A DNA stretch of 10,055 nucleotides from Larix sibirica (GCA_004151065.3 NWUY0300109581.1:1-10055), one strand, 5' to 3'. Shown: positions 1-9,224, counted from the first letter of the stretch. Made by a program: numbers and translations. Notes: a model not told the origin generated them from the sequence alone.

Positions 1-1073
1 CCATGGACCATAACCAAAATTGGGGACATGACAGGTCTCGATCTCCTCCAGGAACAAAATTTGGTGGGTCTCCTTTGGGCACCGAATTCTATGGGTCTCT
101 TCTAGACGCGTGATCTTGATCTCCTCCATATGCAGAAGTACTTTGTGGGTATCATGTGGGCGTGGGGTTTCTCTTCATGTGGTCCTCCTCTACGATTCTG
201 AGCCACGGGTGCGAGGGTGTTTGGTGAATTTTGGGTGTAGTGTGCAATTAAAATGGCTTTAACTAATGGGCGTAGTTATTTATACTATAACAAATTTCCT
301 TAAAATAACAATTATACAATTCATTGAATTATTGATAAACATGTATATAGTATAAATTGCAATAATATAACTTATATGTGTGGGGTTCCAAACATTTTGA
401 ATGCATCAACACATCCAAGGAACCTAATCAAATAGCATGTTAGTTCACACTAGTGGCCATTCCATTCATCTACATATAAAAGCATTTATCCACTTATTGA
501 ATTTAAATCATGGTTTTCATGCCTAACTAAATCAACCATGGCTTCATATGTGATTTGATGTCCAATTTTCAAGTAGTTATTACTCTAGATGATCCAAAAA
601 TGTGGCTAGCTTCATTTATCCTATCTAATATTTTATTTATTGCAAAAAAACCCAACTTTTCTTAAGTGACCTTCGATCAACGTTTTTGAAAGATCCAATG
701 ATGTCTAAGTGATGTCTCGAATGTCAGGTGGGAATCAAAGTATAAATATGTTTCTTTGGTTTCCTATCATGGAAGTGTTGAAACCATATCCCTAACATTG
801 GAGAAGCATCATATAAGCAATGCCATATGCAATAAAATTGTTATAAAAAATGGTTTTCCTATTTTTATAGAAGTCGGTGTACATTGATTTGTGAGGTTGA
901 TATAATGCCAAAAAATTGATTTCATATGGCATTCTCTATTATCTCATCCATGGGTACCATCACATATTTGACAAGTGATTCATTGATCATTCAACATCAT
1001 TTATTCAATGTTTAACATATTCTTATACAACGTTGAGACAACAATTTAAAAATTGAATTAATGTTGAATTTTA

Positions 1074-1091
1074 ACCCAATTTGTAGTAGTG
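1074..1091 (-). mobile_element. Possible CACTA (EnSpm) transposon end
   Basis: On the minus strand this reads CACTACTACAAATTGGGT, which fits the CACTA-start terminal inverted repeats of plant EnSpm elements. The adjoining 1000-1073 region has short inverted and repeated motifs (for example CAATTT-AA-AAATTG at 1042-1055), as in CACTA subterminal zones. No matching opposite end was found within the window and no transposase is visible, so this may be a lone, decayed end or a coincidence. Confidence 0.2.
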
Positions 1092-1788
1092 GGTATCAAA
1101 TTATAGCACACATGTCAAATTATCGCTAGAGATCCCCCCACAACCATAAGCCACTTAACCTCTATATTCTTGAGTATTGACAACCTTGAAGCAATGACAA
1201 TGCCTCTATATGGTTATTGGTGGCCTCTCCTATCCCCTAAGCATAACTTATTTCTTGTTTTCCTTTCAGATCAAAGTGATCCCCCTACACCTACCACCCT
1301 TACGAGTTAGTATAAACTTACACATATTGGTGCTTTGGAAAAATATTCTAATTATATATCAAGCCCCACATTCAATAACAAAGGTAAAAACTACTCATGT
1401 TAAGGAAGTAGAGGTGCCCCTTTGAAAATGTTTTTCTATCGCTTTATTACTACAAAAAGTTCGCAGTACATAGTTTATAATCTACCTATCCAAGCATTTT
1501 CCACTTCATTTCCATCCATCAACTTAACATTTTCTTCGGTGGCCATGACGCTAAATAGAAACCAAGTCAATGCAAGATAACTAAAAAATTCAACCACTTG
1601 AAATCTCTTTGATTTAATCTTCAACCTTGAGACCTCTTATATCTTTTTGGAACATCCTTCAACTTTTACTTGGTTTTAGTTAGCTACTTCAACTTCCTCC
1701 CTATTGTTTCCTTTGGATTTACTTGGCTACTTCAATAGTTCTTCAATTCTTGGGCCTTTGACCAATGGTCCACCAGTAATCAATAGGT

Positions 1789-1887
1789 GGAAAGGTATGG
1801 CCTCCTATGGTAGCAGTGTAAAAAAAACTTAAATTTTGGAAAGGTATGGCCTCCTATGGTAGCAATGTTAAAAAGACCTTAAACTTT
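1789..1887. repeat. Two-copy tandem repeat, 49/50-bp period
   Basis: A unit beginning GGAAAGGTATGGCCTCCTAT occurs at 1789-1837 and again directly at 1838-1887. The first 26 bases are identical. A handful of substitutions and a one-base length difference lie in the A-rich second half. It is a local duplication in non-coding DNA with no function that can be read from sequence. Confidence 0.85.
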
Positions 1888-2049
1888 GGATTTATGAAAC
1901 TTCTCACGTGGAACCTTGTTTAGTGTAAACAAATAAATTATATGTTTACTATTTTTAAGTTTGAGTTGTGATAATTATCGTTATTTCAAAGGGATATTTA
2001 GAATTCTCCCCAAAGTTGTTAACATTTATTAGATTTAATAAAAAAATTC

Positions 2050-2070
2050 AACTTAACTAATTGTTAAGTT
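2050..2070. repeat. Small perfect inverted repeat
   Basis: AACTTAAC and GTTAAGTT form an 8-bp perfect stem around a 5-base loop (TAATT). It lies in AT-rich intergenic DNA. Such palindromes arise easily in AT-rich sequence, so no role is claimed. Confidence 0.5.
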
Positions 2071-2688
2071 AGGTATTTGCATGAATCAAAGATTAAGTAA
2101 AGGAAGAGACCATAAAATTTTGCTTATTAGTTGTCCACCAAAATAAAGATGAAAACATCATTAACATAACTATGATTGGCACTAGTTATTTAGTAATTAT
2201 TAATCAAAAATATTCCCAAGTATCTTGAAGTAGACAAGATTGTTTAGTGTGACACTCTTTAGTAGGTAAATCTAGTGTGGAATGGTAAGTCTGTAGAATA
2301 TAGTCACAAAATTTGGGATGAGAATGGGTCAATGGTGAGTTTTAAGAATTACCAATGGTTGTTGGATGAAGGATTTAGATTTGAAGGAAATCTTATTTCT
2401 TTGAATATAGATCCATACTTCCTTTACAATGTGTAATTCAAAGTATGAGTATGATCAAGACTTTCTTCATCAATAGATATAAAAGTCTCTAATGACGATT
2501 GTGGAAGAGAAAATATATAAATAAGGATTTTGGCTATATTTTGATGCAGTCGCTCAAGGGAAGGCTCAACATTAGTGTAGGGTGTATAGTTCATATATCA
2601 AATACTTATTGGATAAAATTCAAGGTTGGATTGGGAAGAGGTACAGATAAATATGCAAAATATATCACCTTAAACATGTAAAATTTTA

Positions 2689-2758
2689 GGGGCTAATCTT
2701 AGCCCATGGGCTAAATTTAGGGGTTTTAAATTTTTATTGGGCTATTTTTTAATTAAAC
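2689..2758. repeat. Left part of a possible MITE/foldback element
   Basis: GGGCTAA occurs at 2690-2696, its inverse TTAGCCC at 2699-2705 (together a perfect hairpin with a TC spacer), GGGCTAA again at 2708-2714 and GGGCTA at 2739-2744. The inverse TTAGCCC recurs on the far side of the LINE at 10008-10014 and 10049-10055. With the LINE and one TSD removed, about 133 bp would be flanked by inverted GGGCTAA termini, with TTA just outside the left end as in Tourist/PIF-Harbinger MITEs. The right boundary falls at or beyond the window edge, so this is an inference. Confidence 0.35.
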
Positions 2759-2772
2759 ACCTGTTAGGTATG
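2759..2772. repeat. LINE target-site duplication, 3'-side copy
   Basis: ACCTGTTAGGTATG here matches ACCCATTAGGTATG at 9993-10006 in 12 of 14 positions, with a perfect 9-bp core TTAGGTATG. On the LINE sense strand it sits directly after the 3' A-run, separated by GG. Imperfect TSDs of roughly this size are expected from target-primed reverse transcription, and the two mismatches suggest age. Confidence 0.85.
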
Positions 2773-2774
2773 CC

Positions 2775-2783
2775 TTTTTTTTT
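2775..2783 (-). other. LINE 3' A-run
   Basis: Nine T on the plus strand equal nine A at the 3' end of the LINE sense strand, followed by GG and then the TSD. This marks the site where reverse transcription was primed. The short length fits either an old, eroded tail or a short A-tail. Confidence 0.8.
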
Positions 2784-2805
2784 GTAAATAAGAAACTTGT
2801 ATTAC

Positions 2806-2820
2806 TGTAACAGGGTTACA
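2806..2820 (-). promoter_or_regulatory. 3'-end stem-loop of the LINE RNA
   Basis: The sense strand reads TGTAAC-CCT-GTTACA, a perfect 6-bp stem with a 3-base loop, 22 bases before the A-run. A stem-loop in this position is what LINE reverse transcriptases with stringent template choice recognise at the RNA 3' end. That this copy's RT used it is inference from position and shape only. Confidence 0.45.
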
Positions 2821-2927
2821 ATGTCTTCAAAACAGGTGGCCTAGACAACGCCTAAACTTGTTGGTTGCCTGATATAATCTATCCAGACTTGAATTCTATT
2901 ACACCGACTTAAAACATCCAGAGTGTG

Positions 2928-2951
2928 ACACAGACTAAGACACAGACTAAC
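2928..2951. repeat. 12-bp direct tandem repeat in LINE 3' UTR
   Basis: ACACAGACTAAG at 2928-2939 is followed at once by ACACAGACTAAC at 2940-2951, an 11 of 12 match. Short tandem duplications in LINE 3' UTRs are common and may vary between family members. Confidence 0.75.
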
Positions 2952-3220
2952 TCTGAAAGAACCACCTATTTCTAAAACAAAAGTCTCCTCTACAGAATTG
3001 TTGGTCTTACATATTTGTAAAGGAAACCTATGTTGAGAGGAAAATATAACTAGACTACAATAAAAAAAAAAGAACATGAAAAAAGACTTTCAACCCATAC
3101 TTGAGCATAGGTTCCCAAAAAACCTTCAGATTCCCATCGTCGGCTTTGGGATAGAGTGGTGGAGAGGGAACCGAGGTCCTCCTGTGGATGGTTCCAAATC
3201 ATCGTCGAGAACATGAAATC

Positions 3221-3703
3221 TCAGTAGACCACCTTCTGAATCGAAACAGAAGCAGGATGGGGCAGAATGCCAACTTTACCTGCAATGAGGTCGATTTTGT
3301 GGTGCATGAGCATACAGTCCTGGTAGTGATAATTCCAGGCACGAACCGGTTCCTCATCACCATCAACCTTATTTTCGTGCTCCATGAGGATATGTGCAAG
3401 GAGTTCTTTTATAACCTAGAAGGAGGCCATCATCTGGTCATAAGCCAAGAGGCGGCCATAAGTCGTGCCTGGGTCCATGACCAAATCACCCACTTCCTCC
3501 CTTAACTTTCTCGAGGTCATGGCACAAACTTTATCCCAAAGGTATTTTTTGACCTGTTCAATTTCAACCTTGATGATAGTAGGGATACAGTCCCTAAAGA
3601 ACCAAGATTCTTCAAGGGCCTTCTTCTTCTCCTTCTTGACCGGAGCTTTTCCCTTTTTCAAGTCACGCTGGACCTTCTTCCCGCTTTGCTTCCTGGGGGC
3701 CAT
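3221..3703 (-). pseudogene. LINE ORF3: basic protein of unknown function
   Basis: I do not recognise this protein. The likely start is the ATG at 3703, in good context (A at -3, G at +4), and the frame runs 160 codons to a TGA at 3221-3223, broken once by TAG at 3416-3418. The first 30 residues are strongly basic (begins MAPRKQSGKKVQRDLKKGK, 16 Lys/Arg by residue 27). A predicted-helical, mixed-charge segment follows (ESWFFRDCIPTIIKVEIEQV and on), and after the stop the same frame continues sensibly (VIKELLAHILMEHENK). It lies about 370 bp downstream of the RNase H stop, on the LINE strand and before the 3' UTR. It is cleaner than ORF1 or ORF2. It could be a genuine third LINE ORF, a captured host fragment, or a chance frame. 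The basic N-terminus suggests nucleic-acid binding or nuclear targeting, which is inference only. Confidence 0.5.
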
Positions 3704-3838
3704 CCTTCCCCTGGATGTTTGTCTACATATCTTTTGCTTACTACTACGATGATTACTGTAGCATCTTGTTATATGTAGCAGGATGGACCCAAGATTTATG
3801 CGAAAAAGCACAAACATCGAACTACTTCTTATATTAAT

Positions 3839-3985
3839 TTATGTCTTTCCTTCCTTGAATGTCGAAATAATGGTGACATTAGGAGCATTCATCCCCCTGA
3901 TTTCATCCTTCCTCATGTCTGAGGGGAGCTGTAGGATTTCCAAGGTCATCCTCTCTATTGGGGATCAATCGAATGGTTTGGACAT
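3839..3985 (-). pseudogene. Small reading frame between RNase H and ORF3
   Basis: From an ATG at 3985 the frame runs 48 codons to TAA at 3839-3841, with one internal TGA at 3965-3967. The product has a protein-like composition (contains IERMTLEILQLPSDMRKDE, then a short hydrophobic VTIIS) but matches nothing I know. It is in the same frame as ORF3, 135 bp upstream of the ORF3 ATG, so the two could be the remains of one longer frame interrupted by the TAA, or this could be a short upstream ORF. It may also be chance, being short. Confidence 0.25.
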
Positions 3986-4249
3986 GATAGTTTTCGTAGG
4001 TCCATGAAGGCTCATTATTGCATAGTTTTAATCGGTTCGTACTTTCACTGTTTGCACATTGGGGATTATCCTTATTTCAACTGTCGATTGGTTGCTCCAT
4101 GTGCGATCTGCTATGAGAGATTAAATCCTTCCCCATGTGACTCTTGTTTTCCTTTCTAGCCCATGTTTCTTCTGCTTCCAGCTTGGCGCAAATATTGATT
4201 CCCTGCACATCCACGAGGGCTTCCATCGGGCCTTCCCGGAGCTGGTGCA

Positions 4250-4665
4250 GGGTGTCCACTCCCAAATTATCCAGGCGGTCTTCAACCTTGTTTCCATTTC
4301 TACGGACGTGCTCAAAGGACCACGCATGGGGGGTGTGATTTAACAAAGCCAATTTTCCACCCTATAATAAATGCTCCAACTGTCAGCCACGTTGGATGGA
4401 TTCCTTCCATTATGGGGATTGTGATCCATCTAGATGATTAGGAGAGAGTCACCCTCGATGGTTGTTGGTGTCAGACCAAGTTGGAGAACTAAGTTTAGCT
4501 TAGCAAGGATTCCATCTAATTCTGCGGTATTGTTGGTGTCCTCTCCTATGCTTTCCATGTAGACTTGAATAATTTCACCTTGCATATTTCGAATAACACT
4601 ACCAAACCCAGTTGGACCTAGATTGCCTTTCGAGGCTCCATCAAATTTTAACTTGAACGCTCCAG
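4250..4665 (-). other. RNase H domain of LINE ORF2
   Basis: RNase HI fold recognised by the order of catalytic acids: Asp in KFDGASKGN (codon 4640-4642), Glu in NNTAEL (4520-4522), Asp in IEGDS (4448-4450), and Asp in GNKVEDRLDNLG (4278-4280), preceded by the conserved His of FEHVRR. The DGAS-GN-GP and TAEL signatures fit the archaeal-like RNase H known from plant L1 elements. All four acids survive, although a TAG at 4430-4432 and a frameshift before 4350 split the domain. It would remove RNA from the RNA:DNA hybrid during insertion. Confidence 0.9.
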
Positions 4666-5039
4666 GTGGGGGGGTTTCCAATGGTATGTGATGCTCACTG
4701 TGGTATGCATTGCTTTCCTCTACGTGTTGGTTTGATTGGCTTTGCTCACACCCCATTTCATAAGGATTCTACGTTCTATGTCATTGGTTTCCTAGCCTTT
4801 TTCATTCCAAGAGGTAACGTTGATGGTCTCCTAGATGTTTTTCTCAATCTTTGACCATTTCTATTTTGGCGAGAATATTGAGTCTTGGAAGATACTCTTG
4901 TTACGTTCTTTCCAGATTTCCCACATCATGAACCTTGGGAAGGATGTCCAAATGGAATTCACAATTGGTTTCATGAAATCAAGGAGATCCCAATCTTTGA
5001 TTGTGCAAGTAGGATTTCCTTTGGAGCGATTTTATTTTC

Positions 5040-5200
5040 TAAAGATTTATGCGCCTCTATCCCATAAGGAAGAGACAAAGGGATGGGATTTGAGAAGGTG
5101 ATCTAAGGATTCCTCACTCTAGAAACATAAAGTGCATTGTGTGGGGCCCAAAATTCCACGTTTCCAAAGGTTTTCACCTGCCAAGATTTTCCTATGACTG
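5040..5200 (-). other. zf-RVT zinc-binding region of LINE ORF2
   Basis: The sense strand encodes a segment typical of plant LINE and RT-related proteins between RT and RNase H: WPKASTFIWLVSHRKIL, a GILGPTQCTLCF knuckle (Cys codons 5134-5136 and 5125-5127), and HLL (His 5098-5100). The usual second Cys of the HLL..C motif is His here (5083-5085), and a TAG interrupts at 5119-5121. The first half of the motif is clear, so the call is firm even though the domain is damaged. Confidence 0.8.
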
Positions 5201-6289
5201 ACAAGCCATATGAAGGTGGAAGCCTTTGGCCAAGGATTCATTTTCCATAATTGTTTCCATATTTCATCCTGTTGTTCCTCACTATTGTTGTTCTAGACAT
5301 CATAGGATTATTTAGTATTGATTGTTCCACGGGTGGATTATCCCCAATGCAGTTTATCAGGACCATCTTGGGACTGTATGCATCTTCCTTGAATATTGTC
5401 ATAGATCCTCATCCACTCTTCGTCTCAGACCTTTTGAGCCCACCACTTGGGTGGTTTCCATTCCTTGTAACTATTAATCTATGAATCATGTTTCTAGTAC
5501 TGGCAAACATTTTTCAAACCAAGTGCTCTACAGTTAGCATGAGGGGTGGCCATGTTCTCAATATTAGACAATTTTGGCCTCTGTTGCCACAAATCTTCCC
5601 AAAAGTTTGTTGAGTGACCATTTTTAAATTCCTAGAAGTTATGGTCTTAAATGATACTTCTAACATGGAAGGAAGTCTTCTAGATAAATGATCCTTGTTT
5701 TTCTTCATCATAATGAATTAGGTCACCCTTAAGGCAGTGGGGGCATATTTCACATGCCATAGCTTTTCTCATGGTTCCGAAGTATGTGAGACCCAATTCC
5801 ACCATATTTTAGCTCCCAAAACCTCGTTGTTTTTTTCTGGGTCTCGTATCTTAAGACCACCATTTGATTTTGGTTGATAGATATTTTCCTAACTGACCAA
5901 GGCCCATTTGAGCTTATCAAATTTTCCTCCCTAGAGAAATTTTCGCTGAATATCCCTTAAATCTTTAAGAACAGACTTCGATGCAGTCATGGCTCAAAAG
6001 AGATAGATAGTTATTGCTTGCACAACTAATTTAATTAGGGTGACTCTGCTAGAAAGATTAAGAGGCCTCAGAGTCCAACTGGAAAGTCTTCTTTTTATAT
6101 CGTCCAAAAGGTCCTCCCAAGATACTCTCCTTATGAATCTAGCCGCAAGAGGTGCTCCCAGATATTTGGACAGAAGGGAGCTCCCTTGGAATCCTAGGAT
6201 GCAAATGATGTTTCTTTGAGTGATATTGGAAGTGTTGAAGAAAAATATTTGAGATTTTTATCTTTTAACTTTCCACGTCCGAGGCCTTC

Positions 6290-7130
6290 GCAAAGGTAGT
6301 AAGACTTTTCTTGAGAGCTCTTGATTCTTTGAGTTAAGTGTGACCCATAACCATCGTGTCATCAAGAAATTTCTGGTAAGTTTGCATATCAACATCAGGG
6401 TGTAGGATTAATCCTTTGATCTCCCCTTGTTCAGTCATAGCTTTGATCGTCCTCCCTAGTCATTCTGCCATTAAGATAAAAAGGAAAGGTGATAAAGTGT
6501 CCCCTTGTCTGATACATCTGGAAGAGTTAAAGGTATGGGTGGGAGTTCCATTTAGGAGGATAGAGAAGAAAGTGGAGGAGGTGAGATTCATCGTCCAGTC
6601 AATCCACTCCTAGAATAAACCAAAGGATATGATCATTTCGTGCATGAATTTCCAGCTAAGTTTATCGTAGGATTTTAAGATGTCTAATTTGAGGAGCATA
6701 CCCAGCTTATTGGTTGTTTTTAAGCAGTGAATTACCTCATGAAACTGAATTAATCTATCCATAATTTTCTCCCCTCCACAAATCCTGACTTCTCCATGGA
6801 TATCAAGCATGGGAGAATGGGTTTCAATCGATTGGCCATAACCTTGGTAATAATGTTGTAGATAACATTGCAAAGGGCTATAGGTATGAACTTACCTATA
6901 GAGTCAACACCTTCGTTCTTAGGAATGAGGGCTAGGAAGGTAGCATTGAATGCTTTGAGAACTCTTCTAGTTCGTCTTGATTCCTCAACAATTAACCAAA
7001 ATTCCTTCTTTATAAGATCCAAGAAGTAATGGAAGAAGTTGGTGGTGAAACCATCTAGGCCCTGGGATTTTCCATTGGCCATTTTATTTACTGCTTCCTC
7101 GACTTCTAGCATCTCAACCGGTTTGGTTAG
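6290..7130 (-). other. Reverse transcriptase domain of LINE ORF2
   Basis: Recognisable RT blocks: a GKSQGLDGF entry block, ALIPKNEG followed by ALCNVIYNIITKVMANRLKP, SGFVEGRK, motif A KLDILKSYDKLSW (Asp codon 6682-6684), IRQGDTLSPFLFILMAE, and the catalytic pair in FLDDTMVMG (codons 6361-6363 and 6358-6360). FLDD replaces the usual FADD but both aspartates remain. A frameshift near 6770 joins two frames, and stops at 6610-6612 and after MAE break the rest. Confidence 0.95.
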
Positions 7131-7744
7131 GAGCATATTTTGGTCCAATGTAACCAGGGAGGGGATTTTCTGGGTTATAATAGCAATGTCCAAGGATCAG
7201 TCAGCCCTATCCTCTATCAAGGTATTCTCAAAGTATCCCACCAATTCTTTTTCTAGGTTCTCCCTTTTTTCAATATAAAATCCTCCTTGTAATTTCAGGC
7301 GATGGATTCTATTCTTTTGTTTGTTCTTGATAACAGACTAATGGAAGAAATTGGTGTTGTGCTCTATTTCCTGAAGCCATTGATTCCTGGACTTTTGTTG
7401 CCAAAAAATTTCCTCCTGCCATTCGCGGTCATTGAGAAGTTGGAGTGTGGACTCTTCTAAACATCTTAACTCCTCATCATAGCCAATATTCATTCCTTTT
7501 CATTTAATCTCCTCTAGTTGTTCTGATAGTCTCTTTTTGTCTTCAAAAATGTTGCCAAATTCTTCTTTGTTACAAGTACTGATCTTGGATTTAAGGTGTT
7601 TCAGTTTTAGTTGAAATTGTTACATCCCGGTCCCCTCTGAGGGTGGGGAGTCCTGACACCATTGAGTGACTAATTATTTGAAGTCTTTGTGCTCCAACTA
7701 GAATTGTTCAAAGCGAAAGGGGCGCTTGTTTGGAATTCCTTATC

Positions 7745-8453
7745 CGTCCCATTGTAGACAAAATGGCCAGTGATGAGAGCTGGCGAAGGGGAGAACCAAT
7801 GTAGCCAGATATCCGCCACTATTTACAATCCCTTCTATGACGGGGAATCGATCTAGATGAGATGCAAGATGGTGATCCCCCCCCTTTTTTTGTTCCAGGT
7901 GTACCAACCATTTTCAGTTTCTATGTCAACTAGATTGTTATCCTCAATAAAAATTTTGAAGGCCTCATTTATTGTTCCCAAAGTTCATCTTCCCCCCTTT
8001 TTTCCTTCAAGGGAAGTGATTAAGTTGAAATCTCTCCCAATGATTCATGGCCTATCACCAATTCAGTGGGCATCCCAAGATAGAGATTCCAGGAAAGCAT
8101 GCTTGTGCCAATAGATACTAGGACCATAGACATTTGTAATGGTACCCGTTTTCTGGGTATCGCATATTCAGAAGTCAGTTGTGAGTAGACCTTTCGTATC
8201 CCATAAATTTGAGAGAGTTACTTCTTTCGGATCCCACATAAAGGCCATACCACCATCCATTCCATGGCAATTGATATTCATCATTTCACATCCTTTCCAC
8301 GCTTTTTTCCCGATCACCTGCATTGTTTCAGTTCCACACTTGTTTTCTGATAAATAGATTATCACACGATTTTCCTTTCTCACCTTCATTTTTCAAAGTC
8401 TTGATTTTGCAGGGATGATTCATCCCACGAATATTCCAAGTTAACATCTTCAT
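7745..8453 (-). other. APE-type endonuclease domain of LINE ORF2
   Basis: The domain opens with LTWNIRGMN (active-site Asn). A frameshift near 8395 leads to LSENKC, where Glu (8345-8347) is the expected metal-binding acid, then DGGMAFMWDP, TNVYGP, IIGRDFN (Asp 8030-8032, Asn 8024-8026) and NGWYTWN. After a frameshift in the C/T run at 7877-7891 the frame continues LDRF and then SHHWP, where the family has SDH-P. That Asp is His at 7773-7775. In L1 elements this nuclease makes the first-strand nick that primes reverse transcription. Confidence 0.92.
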
Positions 8454-9035
8454 TGGGAAACCTTATTTACTTCAGAGAAGGCTGCTCGAATTGTCAGATA
8501 TTGACCTAATTCTATCAATTTGGTTCCAACTTCTGCAATTCTTTGCTTATTCGTTTTTCTTCCTATCCTTTCCACCTCTTCTAGCTGCTTTCTTTTGCTT
8601 CTTTTCTGGGGTTCCTTAGCAAATCCTAGTTGAGGAGTATCCATAGTTTTCAGAATGGCCTCCTCGAGGAGATCAAGATATCGTCTCAAAACATATCCCT
8701 TACCCTTTTTACGACATTCTTTCTCGATTTCATCAAGTTGGTCTTCTTCCATGATGTTAGTTTGATCCCTTTGATCTTTTGCAATTTTTCCTCATCCAAG
8801 GACATTCTTTCCCTCGGGTGATTCTCTTTCTGGGGGCATTTTTCCATATTCTACCAGTCGTCTTCCATGGATTCTAGGGTTTTGAACTTATTGGAGGAAA
8901 CTGTTGGTGGCCAGGTGGGTGGTTCAGGGGGGTTACCCCTACCTCCTTTATTTTTCTTTTGACTTGGGTGAAGCCTTCGCTATCATAACTGTCGTCAATG
9001 GGAATCTTGGGGGCGGGGGCAGGAGAATTATGTGG

Positions 9036-9077
9036 GAAATTCCTACTAAAGTGACCATGTTCATTGCATTGTCTACA
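9036..9077 (-). other. CCHC zinc knuckle of ORF1, last Cys lost
   Basis: CRQCNEHGHFSRNF follows the C-x2-C-x4-H-x4-C spacing of retroelement zinc knuckles, but the fourth ligand is Phe (TTC, codon 9036-9038) where Cys is expected. A single G-to-T change in TGC would explain this. It follows DYENASFR and precedes Pro-rich sequence, as in other plant LINE ORF1 proteins. Confidence 0.9.
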
Positions 9078-9224
9078 TCTGAATGAGGCATTTTCATAGT
9101 CTAGAGGGTGGACCCACTCCTCATCTTCCCTGTAAAGGTTGATAGCTTACGGTATTTCGTGAGAAAGGTTCATATAGACACAGATCCGGGAAAAAGAAGT
9201 CTATCGTTGTTGTTTGGTTTTTTT

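Larger units (their letters stand above)
1..2688. other. AT-rich intergenic flank, no gene recognised
   Basis: This stretch has frequent stops in all frames, long A/T runs and no open frame longer than about 70 codons, and none of the translations resembles a family I know. The first 240 bases are more GC-rich and contain short repeated phrases (GATCTCCTCCA near 40 and 119, GGGTCTC near 66 and 92), but I cannot assign them to an element. The remainder looks like decayed repeat or plain intergenic plant DNA. The small structures that can be supported are listed separately. Confidence 0.6.
2784..3220 (-). other. LINE 3' untranslated region
   Basis: Between the end of the ORF3 frame and the A-run lies about 440 bp with no convincing coding frame. 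The sense strand is T-rich near 3060-3090 and contains short repeats and a terminal hairpin, listed separately. A 78-codon open frame here (2841-3077) is low-complexity at its start and resembles nothing, so I treat it as chance. Confidence 0.65.
4077..8453 (-). pseudogene. LINE ORF2: endonuclease-RT-RNase H polyprotein, broken
   Basis: The catalytic polyprotein of the element, about 1,460 codons long if repaired, the size expected for an RNase H-bearing plant L1 ORF2. It begins MKMLTWNIRGMN at 8453, overlapping the ORF1 stop as ATGA. Domains in order: APE-type endonuclease (8453-7745), linker with a charged region, reverse transcriptase (about 7130-6290), thumb/connection, zf-RVT zinc-binding region (about 5200-5040) and RNase H (about 4665-4250), ending at TGA 4077-4079. 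It nicks target DNA, copies element RNA at the nick and degrades the RNA strand. Frameshifts occur near 8395, in the 7877-7891 run, near 6770 and near 4350. Many stops include four at positions where the family has Trp (8045, 7698, 5769 and probably others). No functional protein can be made from this copy. Confidence 0.92.

Noticed and set aside
1-240. Possible LTR or gene end at the left edge
   Set aside because: No TG...CA ends, primer-binding site or polypurine tract could be matched, and no second copy is in the window.
1210-1425. 71-codon plus-strand open frame in the left flank
   Set aside because: Composition is that of AT-rich random sequence, no recognised motif, and no supporting upstream or downstream gene structure.
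2050-2070. Inverted repeat as a transcription terminator
   Set aside because: The context is plant intergenic DNA, where bacterial-style terminators do not apply.
2499-2681. 60-codon plus-strand open frame next to the MITE-like repeat
   Set aside because: Short, with no family resemblance and no conserved motif; expected by chance.
2841-3077. 78-codon minus-strand open frame in the LINE 3' UTR
   Set aside because: Starts in a T-rich run (Phe repeat), shows no protein-like pattern and lies after the ORF3 stop. Treated as UTR.
3590-3703. Histone-like N-terminus for ORF3
   Set aside because: Lys/Arg richness and MAPRKQ look histone-like at a glance, but no histone tail or fold motif follows.
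3465-4007. Plus-strand frames opposite ORF3 and the small ORF (95 and 74 codons)
   Set aside because: They are antisense shadows. The hydrophobic stretches come from reading Lys/Glu codons backwards.
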